From positions 8,145,494-8,209,493 of the forward strand of contig NC_064047.1 of the NCBI RefSeq assembly GCF_932526225.1: 64,000 nucleotides of DNA, read 5' to 3'. Below, piece by piece: positions 12,064 to 53,500 of this stretch. A program made the position numbers and the translations under genes. The number at the start of each line of letters is the position of its first letter. Positions within the stretch are counted from its first letter, which is position 1. The notes below the pieces were generated by a model. That model was not told the DNA's origin, made no database searches, and saw nothing but the letters and a program-made list of their open reading frames with translations. The DNA comes from Nematostella vectensis. Taxonomy: Eukaryota > Cnidaria > Anthozoa > Actiniaria > Edwardsiidae.

Positions 12064-13363
12064 AACGAGTGCAATAAAATAGTAAAGCTAGCTTAAACTG
12101 TTATCACAGATAACCGGTTATACTTTACACATGTACAAATTTCTGTACAGGGGGGTATTTTTGCTGTTCTTTCGAAGGTGATCTTCTTCAGACAACGACC
12201 TTCTGGATTCGATCCCGTATGTCGTGACGTAACAACAATCACTATTTGTCTAATGCACCAATCAGAAAAAAAGGAGCCAGCACAGGGTACCCAATATGCC
12301 GTGTCGCCATGACTAAGCACTTTTTGGAAGACTGCAAAGCGTGCATGTTCTCACGATAGCTCGGTTTTATCCCGAATTCATTATAAAAGCTCTTTGGGTT
12401 TATAGTTGTAGAGAGTTGTGAGTGAAAGCTGAAGTAGCAAGAATGACACCGACGATTGACGTATTTCATATGCAAGACGCTCTGGTGTACGGGTACTTTA
12501 CGATATATAAATCGTTATGAATAGTATCCCACTCCCATTCAAGACAAGCAACCCTTTTATCGCCCCCTATGTTGAGAAATGAAATCGCCTGATACTCGGG
12601 CTACTTTGATCGTGAACACGTACAGCAGCTGCCTTTTGCGTGTTCGGAGTGTTGTCGTTTTGTCTCAGCTGAACAGCTGGGTCAACTATTCTAGCTTTTT
12701 TTTCTTATAGAAGTATAGTTAACCGGATACCCTTTGAAAACAACACATTGGTGTATAGAGTTTTTGAGCCTTACTAGATTTTTTGGAAAAATGTTAATAA
12801 AGTTTATTGTATTGTATTGTAAACCCCCACCCTAGGCTCCCAACCCTATTTTTTTCTACTGAGAAGACTCCAATTACAGATTTATTGGGGGGGGGGGGGG
12901 GGGGAGGGTATTAGGGTAGGGTGTTTATTGGCGCTGTAGCTTCTATACTCGCATACTTACTAAGGCAGTAACTGGCCCCATGCCATTGCATCTAGGCAAT
13001 TTTTATGCTCATACGAGAGAATTTCAATAGCTGAACATCGCCAGGTCTGTCTGCTGCCGGGCGGAGGCGAATTCGTCGATAACTAGACGTCTGGTTCTTC
13101 CGATATTGGCGATCAAATTCGCTGGCGATCACCAGATTGATTGAATTCGTTCATACAAGCGTACAAAATCGCCTAGTGTGTCTTAGGCTTTAGCACACAT
13201 TATAAGCATTTAAGGCAAGTGATTAGGCTCGTTGCTATTATTTTTGGGAGTATGAAATTTTGATCTCTGCGATCCTACAAAAATACCTAATCGCAAGAAG
13301 TTACACTTCTTAAAGTCCTGATATAAAATTGGTCACGCGGGTACCGGTTCCTAAGTAACCGCA
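12064..13363. promoter_or_regulatory. Divergent intergenic region between FAM162-like and FAAH2-like genes
   Basis: This 1.3-kb interval separates two head-to-head start codons, so it must hold both promoters. I see no TATA box at a convincing distance. It contains a G tract at about 12887-12905 and no recognisable gene. Confidence 0.4.
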
Positions 13364-15519
13364 ATGGGCCATAAAACAAATATGCAAATGAGCTGCCGGC
13401 CTCTCACAAACAAAATGACGCTTCTAAAAGGTCTACTCTTTTTGTTAACATTTCTTCTTGGAATTTTACGGGGTTTCGGCTCATTGTGGGGCCTATGGCT
13501 GAAGGCTTTGAGCAAATATTACGGTGAGCATCGATTTTCCGTGAAACAAGTGGGGGAAAGCCTTCTTTTGCAACCGGTGGATGCTCTTGTGGGAAACATT
13601 CGGGACAATACAGTCACCGCGGAAGAAGTGATGAGAGCATATATTAAGCGAATTTTGGAGGTCAATCCCATGGTAAATGCGATAACAAATGATCGTTTCG
13701 ATGAAGCATTAGAAGAAGCAAGGCGCATCGATGAAATTTTGGGTAATGAATTAAATTCAGAGGAGAAAAAAGAACTTTTAGCGAAACCACTTTTGGGGGT
13801 TCCGATAACAGTGAAAGAATCGATATCTTGTCGGGGGATGCCACACTCGTCGGGGCTCGTCGAAAGAAAGAATGTAATTTCCGAGCACGACTCGGAAGTG
13901 GTTGAGAATCTTCGACAAAATGGTGCTATTCCGATGGCTGTTACGAACTGCAGCGAGTTGTGCATGTGGTGGGAGACGGTGAATAACGTATACGGACGGA
14001 CCCGAAACCCTTACGACACGAGTCGAGTTGCTGGCGGAAGCTCGGGTGGAGAGGGAGCAATTATTGCCGCAGCGGGATCCCTTTGTGGTGTTGGTTCTGA
14101 TGTCGGTGAGTACGGGAGTATACACAGGCCCGTAGCCGGGGAGGGGGGGGGGGGGTGGGGGGGTTCGGAAGAGCCTCCCTGCTGGACTAGAAGGTCCGCT
14201 CTAATGAAGAAAAACTGAGGAGCAATGCGAGCTAGGGCGAGCTTCCTATGAGAAAATGGTCCGCTAAATGGGTAAACGAACCAACTCCACTCAAAATCCT
14301 GGCTACGGGCCTGATATGGGTTAAAATTCTTGCTAGAGGAAAAGGTCTAAGCCAGAGTTTGACTTTTTGCCAAAAAGATAAAAAAAACCCGGCATTTTTT
14401 ACCATTCAATTCGTGACATTTTCAGGTACCTACCTAGGATTCGCTGAGAGGGTAGGGGGTGCCAAATAATATGTAACATGGAAAAGGGGATACTATTTGA
14501 ACCTATATAAGCGCCTGTATATGATAGTATTCATTCATTTCTTTAAAAAAAATATTGATACCGTTATTTGTTGTTGTTCATTTTTGCCATCAGGAGGTAG
14601 TATAAGGATGCCCGCATTCTTCAATGGAATCTCCGGACACAAACCGAGTCCCGGTATTGTACCGAACCATGGCCATTACCCATACGGAACTTCTGAAGCC
14701 TTTCACGAGTACTTATCGATTGGACCCCTGTGCCGTTATGCCTCTGATCTTTCGACGATGCTGAAGGCCATGTCGGGACCGAATGCTTATCGATTGGGTC
14801 TAGACGAGCCAGTAGACTTATCCTCGATAAAAGTTTTCACTGTTAAGAATTTTGATCCTACTTTGATGGCGCCCGTGAGCGAAGATCTTAAAATGGCGGA
14901 GAAAAAAGCGGTCGATTACTTACAGAGTCACTTCGGCACCAAGTACGAGCAAACGGATCTGCGTTACTTCCGGTACGCCGCCCTTATATGGGCAGCAATG
15001 GTAATGAGCTCCGAAGACAAGAAACTGACCTCGAAATTCCTAGAAGGAAATTCGGGTTCTATAAACCCTTTTCTGGAAATGCTTAAATACCTGGTGGGGA
15101 GCTCCCAGTATCATTTTATAACACCGGTCGTTGGATCCCTGGAAAAGCTCCACTGCTTTGACACTCTATCCTCTACTTTCGTTACTATTGGCAACAAGCT
15201 CCGCCTTCAGCTGGAGTCATTGCTAGGGGACAATGGCGTGCTGTTATTCCCATCACACCCAAGGACAGCAATGCCTCACGGTATGCCTGTGCTCTCGCCA
15301 CTTGATTTCAATTACACGTCAATATTTAACGTATTGCGCATGCCCGTCACGCAATGTCCTCTGGGACTGGATTCTGAGGGGATGCCGCTGGGCATACAGA
15401 TTGCGGCTGCGTGTAATAATGATAGACTAACGCTTGCTGTTGCAAGGGCTTTGGAGCAGAAGTTCGGGGGCTGGTCGACATGGCAACCATGTAAACACCT
15501 CGTAAATAAAAACAAATAG
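13364..15519 (+). CDS. FAAH2: Fatty-acid amide hydrolase, FAAH2 type
   Basis: Two exons, 13364-14105 and 14594-15519 (phase 1), encode 555 residues against 532 in human FAAH2. Residues about 18-45 form a hydrophobic N-terminal anchor (LLKGLLFLLTFLLGILRG). The amidase-signature triad is complete: Lys151 in PITVKES, Ser226 in GGSSGGE, and nucleophile Ser250 in GSDVGGSIRMP. The Ser-Ser spacing of 24 equals that of FAAH, and the junction falls inside the GSDVGGS motif. The C-terminal half has the family blocks GHKPSPGIVPN, LFPSHP and VTQCPLGLDSEGMPLGIQ. The enzyme hydrolyses long-chain fatty-acid amides such as anandamide or oleamide, probably on internal membranes or lipid droplets as for FAAH2. 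A downstream in-frame Met at residue 18 is an alternative start. Confidence 0.93.
14125..14313. mobile_element. hAT-like MITE in the FAAH2 intron
   Basis: The ends CAGGCCCGTAGCC and GGCTACGGGCCTG are perfect inverted copies 189 bp apart. A G tract follows the left end. The flanks (ATACA and ATATG) do not form an exact duplication. Non-coding. Confidence 0.6.
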
Positions 15520-16564
15520 GCATCACTGCCTCTCAAAGCCACAAAGGGAGACAGCAAACCTCAATATGATAAATTTAATCGCAAAAGAATCCTAAATTAC
15601 AACAAACTAGAAGAAATTGTGGTTTAATTCTACTATAAATATTGAATTGCGTTAAATAGAACAAGCAGGCTTGAACTAGAGATATTTAAGAAAATAGACG
15701 TGTATTACGGTTTATAGGCTAACTATTTCCTACATTAAAACTATTGGGCCCGCCCATAGCTGGGCTGCCCTTATTTTCTAAGTGTCTAAGTGTACATTAT
15801 TTCAGTTTCTTTCACACTGATCGATTGCGCAGCAAGCCTAAGAAAAAGTGGAAATGATCGAGTTGTATTTATTTTCACTTAGTTTTTTTCGTGAAATTTA
15901 AACTGCACATACGTAAAAATAAAAACGGTCTAACAAGCCAATTGTGTGAAATTTTCCAAGTTTACAGTAGAGTAGTGGAAGAATACCTCGCGCTACGAAG
16001 ACGTTTGCTATAAAAGTTTCAAACTAAATAGCACCTTGTACTATCGTACAATTGCCACCTAGCCACTATGCAAAGTCTACCAACTACATGACACTCAGCA
16101 CTCACGTGATATTGGTTAACACTTATACCATACATCTAAAGAGATTCACTCTAACACTTGGCCTTTTTTACATCATTAGCCTTGACGGCCTTGTTTTAAC
16201 CTAAGTTGATATATTTAGAGGCAGATAAAGGGTGCTTTTTGGAGATAATAGACCAACAAGGTTTCCCCCCACCCAAAAGCATGTGCCATCCATATCTAAC
16301 GCCCCATTTGAATCCCTCCATCAAATTTTTGTGCTCCTGGCACGTGGATTGCTACTACACCAAATATTGAATAATTATGTGAAGTGAAAGTTACTGACAG
16401 TTGGGTCGAGAAACACCCCTTTTAGTGAGAAATTTTGGGTAAGTTTTGATTTGAAGGTCTAGTGCTCCCTTAAGTGATTTGTGAGAAGTAAATAACATCA
16501 ACTGACTCTGGTTAATGTTGACTTAGCTCCCCCTTGGATTTGTTGGGTGTGGTGGGATGACGGT
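15520..16564. other. Convergent 3' flanks of FAAH2 and MYO6
   Basis: No gene seen. The FAAH2 and MYO6 stops face each other across about 1 kb. A minus-strand AATAAA at 15868-15873 is a candidate MYO6 polyadenylation signal, which would give a 3'UTR of about 700 nt. Confidence 0.4.
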
Positions 16565-46669
<30,105 letters not shown>

Positions 46670-47290
46670 ACTTGTCTGGTTGTATAGAAGCTGTAAGAGA
46701 TTTCGAAGGTTTGATCACTCGACCAAGCGGGATTTTGCCGGGTTCAAACATGGGTCACGTGGTATTCAGACATGACGTCATTCGAGACGTCCCCTGGACT
46801 GAGGGCATGACGTTTAGAAACAATGATTTGTGCGGTCTCGTAGAATAAATAGTGACGATTTGTTTTATTGTACGGTATGTGGTAGAGAGGTAATACGGCC
46901 TCTCGGTTGTAACCTTTTTATTTAAAAAGTGGAAATGAAAACTTTTTGCGTCACAAATCGTTTGCTACAACATCGTCGCCGATACAGGTCAACTAATAAA
47001 AGATTGATAAAAAAGTACAGAAAAAGCATTTCCTTTTTTGTAAAATTTGCCCTTTTTTTGTTTAATTTCGTGCGTACTTAAATAAGAGCGCGAACTTTGA
47101 TCTCGTAAAATGTAATAAATATTGAAAAACAAATTTGTGTCTTTAAGGGCCCTGTAACAAATGTTAACACAAGATGTTGGAACAAGGCTCGCCTCAAATT
47201 TCCTTCGGCATGTGCATCTGTTCCGGCTCCTTGTGGGGTGCACGAAAAAAAAAGCCACTTGGGGGAGGAGGTGGTGGGGAGGCCAAAAGG
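46670..47290. promoter_or_regulatory. Presumed MYO6 5' flank
   Basis: This is the region immediately 5' of the MYO6 start codon, AT-rich, with no gene. The promoter should be here, but I see no diagnostic element. It contains TCACGTGGTATTCAGACATG with an E-box at about 46756. Confidence 0.35.
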
Positions 47291-47294
47291 TCTA

Positions 47295-48775
47295 AAATGT
47301 CGACGTATACGCACTGACAATGCCGACGTATATGCACTGACAATGTATAGACGTATACCCACTGACAATGACGACGTATACGCACTGACAATGTATACGC
47401 ACTGACAATGTCGACGTATACGCTCTGGCAATGACGATGTATATGCACTGACAATGACGATGTATACGCACTGACAATGTATAGACGTATACGCACTGAC
47501 AATGACGACGTATATGCACTGACAATGTATAGACGTATACCCACTGACAATGACGACGTATACGCACTGACAATGTATACGCACTGACAATGCCGACGTA
47601 TATGCACTGACAATGACGATGTATATGCACTGACAATGACGATGTATACGCACTGACAATGTATAGATGTTATACGCACTGACAATGTAGACGTAAACGC
47701 ACTGACAATGTATAGAAGTGTACGCACTGACAATGTATAGATGTTATACGCACTGACAATGTATAGACATATACGCACTGACAATGTATAGACGTATACG
47801 CACTGACAATGTATAGACGTATACGCACTGACAATGTATAGACGTATACGCACTGACAATGTATAGACGTATACGCACTGACAATGTATAGACGTATACG
47901 CACTGACAATGTATAGACGTATACGCACTGACAATGTATAGATGTATACGCACTGACAATTAGACGTATACGCACTGACAATGTATACGCACTGACAATG
48001 TCGACGTATACGCTCTGGCAATGACGATGTATATGCACTGACAATGACGATGTATACGCACTGACAATGTATAGACGTATACCCACTGACAATGACGACG
48101 TATACGCACTGACAATGTATACGCACTGACAATGTCGACGTATACGCTCTGGCAATGACGATGTATATGCACTGACAATGACGATGTATACGCACTGACA
48201 ATGTATAGATGTTATACGCACTGACAATGTAGACGTATACGCACTGACAATGTATAGAAGTGTACGCACTGACAATGTATAGATGTTATACGCACTGACA
48301 ATGTATAGACATATACGCACTGACAATGTATAGACGTATACGCACTGACAATGTATAGACGTATACGCACTGACAATGTATAGACGTATACGCACTGACA
48401 ATGTATAGACGTATACGCACTGACAATGTATAGACGTATACGCACTGACAATGTATAGACGTATACGCACTGACAATGTATAGACGTATACGCACTGACA
48501 ATTAGACGTATACGCACTGACAATGTATAGAAGTGTACGCACTGACAATGTATAGATGTTATACGCACTGACAATGTATTGATGTTATACGCACTGACAA
48601 TGTATAGACGTATACTCACTGACAATGTAGACGTATACGCACTGACAATTTATAGACGTATACGCACTGACAATGTATTGATGTTATACGCACTGACAAT
48701 GTATAGACGTATACCCACTGACAATGTATAGACGTATACCCACTGACAATGCCGACGTATACGCACTGATACCGA
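47295..48775. repeat. 25-bp minisatellite with ~542-bp higher-order structure
   Basis: The unit is TATAGACGTATACGCACTGACAATG in full (shown here in two parts: TATAGACGTATACG and CACTGACAATG), with 16-27-bp variants. The same ordered series of variants starts at 47661 and again at 48203, about 542 bp apart, showing block duplication. It lies between the MYO6 5' flank and the CEP126-like 3' end. Long minus-strand open frames of YTLSVRIRL-type repeats are a by-product. Confidence 0.95.
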
Positions 48776-50523
48776 GAGAGAATGATCCGAGTCTCTACTG
48801 ACACTGTTCCAAATAATGACAGACAATCCAACAATGTTGCAAATATACTTTTATTCACACTTTTAATATAATCTGCGTTTTCCATAGAAATAGAGCAAGA
48901 CTCTTTTTGTCTTTTTCCATACACGCTAAAAACCATATACAATATCTATAGCCGCATCGCTTATTTGTTCATGCCGAGCATTGACGGATTCCACGAGATT
49001 CACATGGCACTTTCCCAAAGCCATGCAGCGGATTGGTGGATTCTTTCGGAGAGACTGGGACTCATTTCACGTGGTATGCTATCTATATTTGGTCGTTGCC
49101 GAGGATGACCGCTGATGCTTCGGTTGAGCCTGTTGTCTTACTTGGGCCTGATGGCAAACAAAAGGAATGGCTTTGTTAATTATTTCAGTTCTTTTATTTA
49201 GTTTATTTACTTTTAGATTTCATTTGTATAACGTGTCGAAAATCTACAAACAAACAAGCAAAACAAACGAACGAAAATGTTTTAACTAGTGTGGATGTTT
49301 TTGTTACCTTTTTCCGTTGCTTGGGTCGTTATAGTCGTAATGAATGCATACTGTCAAAGATAGGATAAGCCCCGGGGGCTGATTCCTTTTTTATGTCTCG
49401 AAAAAAAGGGGTGGATGAGGCATATTGGAGAGGGAGACTGGATAGAGACACACGGAGGCTTATTTCAAAATCTCTTTTCCGGTTTTTTTTACTACGTATC
49501 TATTTGTCATTGTTGTTACTGAAAGAAGTTCGTGACAGTTTCTGTGTTTATTACTGGTGATGTTGTTTGCCATCATTTCAATGCTCCACACCACACATTA
49601 CTCACCGACTGCGTTCTGTGTTCGTTTTTGCCGGTCGCTTCACTCAGCTTTGCTGCTTGTACTAGGAAAAAAAGACCAGTTCCAGAGTTGTCAGAGAAAA
49701 AAAAAACAAGAAGAAGAAACATATACACGAGCTATGGCATACGCACACTATACACACATAAACATTCCTTAACTTAGACACACATTTGCTAATTCAGAAG
49801 CATAAACATGCGGAGAGTGTTACTAACTTGAGATAGGACTTGTGTGCGCAAACGGTAGTTCAGATCCTGGAGGGGGGGGGGGGGGCACTCCGATAAAAAA
49901 CAGACGGTTTTCAACCCTATACTAAGGGACTAAGGGATAGCACCTTTAGGTTTGGTCAAAAGAAATTCTTAACCCTAGGAGATAGCAAATTGGGTTTGGT
50001 TGAAGGATATTTTATACCCTAAGAGATAGCGGAATCGGATAAACACCCCCTAAAAAATAGCAGTTGGTCGAAGTTTGTACCCTAAGAGATAGCAGAATCG
50101 GAAAAAACCCTTCAACACCCCCTTGGGGGATAAGAGTTGGTCAAAATTTTATACCCTTTAAGATAAGACCATCACCCCGTCTACTTTTCTGGAGAGTCCC
50201 CTGGGGGTTCAGAGGTACGGACAACTGTAAATAAAGAGTCGCGTGAAGTTAACGTGGTTTGGTGAACAAAATGCAAAAGCTCACGGTCACATGTAAATCA
50301 AAGGCCGCGTGAGGTACACTTGATCCTTAATTGACAAAGTGCAGTATGGCACAAGCGGTGATAACAGCATGTGTTCAAACACGTGGCTTAGTGAACAAAG
50401 TGCAATATGGAAAGATAAAACACGTGCTAGGATAACTGGAAGTACAAGTCACATGCAAATGCAAATGCACGTGGTCTGGTAAACAGAGTGTAGTATGGTA
50501 AGAGCGGTACTAACAACAAATGT
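48776..50523. other. 3' flank of the CEP126-like gene
   Basis: No separate gene recognised. A possible alternative terminal exon of the CEP126-like gene (49083-49147) and a minus-strand AATAAA (48850-48855) lie here. There is a small repeat of CCCTAAGAGATAGCAGAATC (about 49920-50170) and a G tract near 49871. Confidence 0.4.
49083..49147 (-). CDS. Possible alternative last exon of the CEP126-like gene
   Basis: The acceptor TTTGCCATCAG is followed by 65 nt ending in TAG. The exon fits the phase of a strong internal donor (AAAG|GTGAGC) in the 50524-50696 exon, which would give NERLKGPSKTTGSTEASAVI and a short tail. A polyadenylation signal follows 230 nt later. The un-spliced reading of 50524-50696 is also open to a stop, so both ends are possible. 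Confidence 0.35.
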
Positions 50524-53500
50524 TTATTGCCACTTGGCGGTCTGATTAGCGAGGTTGATCTGTGTACCGACAATGCCGTTTAGTAGTACTGGTAGCGACG
50601 GCAGTCCTGTTACATAGGGCTCACCTTTGAGTCTTTCATTGAGCCGGTCAAGGGACTGCATCAGTCGCTGTTCCTCTATCGACAGCGCACTTGGGCCTGT
50701 AGAGGTGGCACGAATTGACTTTAATTACTTTGAAATACTTGTGATGGACACTACCCAACAACTATGGGATACCTGTGGTGACATTATCTTATCGACATAG
50801 GATACCTGAACACTCACCCATCACCATGGGGTACCTGTGGTAAACACGATCCCTTTATAACAGATCTCTGTTGCGAATATTTCCCAATTCAAATAACTGT
50901 ACCAAATCCCAACATGGGAAACCTGTTCTAAAAACATGGGTTACCTTTGTACAAGACTACATTTTTCCTTACCTCTTCGGCCGCCGATGAGAGCCTGGTA
51001 CTGAGCCCTTTGCGCATGCCCAGGGTCTTCCAGTGTTCGCTCGGACGCATGTAGCACAGCGCGCACCTCAGTCTGTGACAATGGCTGAACGGCTAGAGCA
51101 CAAAGCAGATATTGCGATAAGTACAACGAGGACAGAGGCGATGCTGCGATCAGAACAACAACGAGGACAGAGGAGATGCTACGATCAGAACAACGATGCA
51201 ACACACAGAGATCAGTACAACAACGATGTAACGCACAAAGGAGATAGAGCAATCAGTACAACGTCGACGCGATGCACAGAGGAGATACTGCGACCAGTAC
51301 AACATTGATGCAATGCACAGAGGAGATACTGCGATCACTACAACAACGTTGCAATGCACAGAAGATACTTCGACCAGTACAACATTGATGCAATGCACAG
51401 AGGAGATACTGCGATCAGTACAACATCGAAGCAATGCACAGCGGAGATACTGCGATCACTACAACAACGTTGCAATGCACAGAGGAGATACTGCGATCAG
51501 TACAATATTGATATAATGCACAAAGAAGATACTGCAATCATTACCACAAAATCAAACCGCTGTTCCTAATGAGGCTTTAACTTACCTCGAGCAGACACAG
51601 TGTTGGCGGGACCCTTCCGACTGGATGACGGGGAGGGGTATTGCTGGGATGACGTCCTGACCCTTTGCGCTCTGTGCTGCAGAAGAGGTCTCCTGTACCC
51701 GATATTGTCGGCCGAGCCGTGCCGCCGTAGCACCTCATACGACCCATACCTCCGCAGCCCCCCGACTGTACCATTGCTACTGGGCGTGGTATGGCAATGA
51801 CCATTATCTGGCCTTGATCCCCGTTCCCCTGTATGAGGGAAGGGCCCAGACGCGGTCCTGGATCGTCGGACGTCGACCCTGTTGACACAGGAGTCGGATC
51901 CAACTGACTTGGAGTCCTTGTGGTCAAGGCACAGTCGTACCCTGTCCCACAGAACATTGATCTCGTCATCTGTCGGGGTCTTATCAAGGCGGATGCTTTG
52001 TTTAGTAGACTGACCATACGGTGGATAGGCTGTGTTATTCGTCCAGCCGTGAGCTCCATACATCTCGCTACCAGAGTAGCCCTCGTTAGTATGGTTACTC
52101 GGGACGTGAGAGTTGACTCCGTGACGCTGGTATACAAGGCTTTGGTTTGAGTATGGTGAGGACTGGTCATGGAACGCGTGAGGAGAAACCTCATGCGTAT
52201 GCCTGCCGATGGGTACCGGGGGTTTCCCCTGTGGTATCACCTCGCCAGGCGTGTTGACATTTGCCTGACTAGGCCTTGGGATCCTAGGCCTAGCGGATGC
52301 TATCCTTGGGGGATGGATCTTCACAGCAGCTCCTGTTCCCTTTGCTTTCAACTCGGCAGCATGGTCCACGCTAATCTGATCGTCATCGCAGCGCTGCGAG
52401 TCGGGTGTCTCAAGACGAGTGTTGGCTTTGGGTCGACTAATGGATTCCATGACTCTTCGGTACTCTTCGGCAGCGGGACTAGGCGTGGTTCTAAGCGTAA
52501 TAGACTCCATGTTCCGTCTGATGTTCTTTATAAACTCATCATCGTCGCTATTGCTTTCATAGGGAGCCTTATAAGGCGAGTTGTGTTTGGTGCTTGGCGT
52601 GCCTTGGCTTCTGGTGCCTTCAAGGCGTGCCTTGGTTTGCTGACTGGCGGGCTTTCTTGTCTTCGTTTGCGCCACTTTGGCTCTCTGTGCGGCTGCAGCT
52701 GCTCTCTTGCGCTGGAGCTGACTGCGATTTGCAGGTCGTTGACCGTTCGGCCCCTTAGCAGGAGGCTTTGCGATGTAAGGGCTTTTAGAATCACTTGATG
52801 GTGCTTTCTCGGCCTTCGCACTTCCAACCTTACTTTTAGTGTGGGTGTTTCCTGTACTAACCAGTTGCCCTTCTTGCAAAGAAGTCGCATTATCTTTCCT
52901 ATTTGGGAAAAAGCTTCCGGAATACCAGCTGCGGTAGTAAGATGGCTGGGTAGGCGTGCTGTGGGACTCCAGGTTTGTAGGGGCTAAACCTGACAAGGCC
53001 ACGCCTTCAAAAGCTGGATCCGCATGACCAACATTTATAGCCATTTGCTGAGTCCCCACCCTAGATCGAGGGTCTTCTGCTAGCTGACCAAGGGCGCCGT
53101 CCGATTTTGCAGGCTGGTCAGGAGGTTTCGCTTTGCCTGACAGGGTTGTTAACCCAGAATCCCTTGGCTCTATAGTATAGGCATGCGGTTGGTGAGTATT
53201 AGTTATCTTGCCGCCAAATGGATGATGGTAAATGATCGCTGGCTTGCCGTAGTAATCGATACCAGAGTCTGCCGTTTCTACACTGCGCGGTGAGTCGGGG
53301 TTGTCCTCTTTGAGAACTTCTCCTTGTTTACCATTCATCATGTTGACTATCTGACCATTCACTGCTTCCTTCTCATATTCGCAAGTATCACTTTCTTCAT
53401 CATCCAGGCTATCGCACATGTTGTCAAGACTGTCCACCGAGTCTGGCGAGACACCTTCGGGAGAATCCTCTTGCTCTAAACTATCGTTTAATCCCTTGTT

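Noticed and set aside
13519-14125. Minus-strand frames of 115-148 codons
   Set aside because: Antisense shadows of FAAH2 exon 1.
47078-48625. Long minus-strand open frames with YTLSVRIRL-type repeats (up to 335 codons)
   Set aside because: They are translations of a 25-bp minisatellite in several overlapping frames, with no splice or family support.
52169-52798. 209-codon plus-strand frame
   Set aside because: Shadow of the large CEP126-like exon on the other strand.
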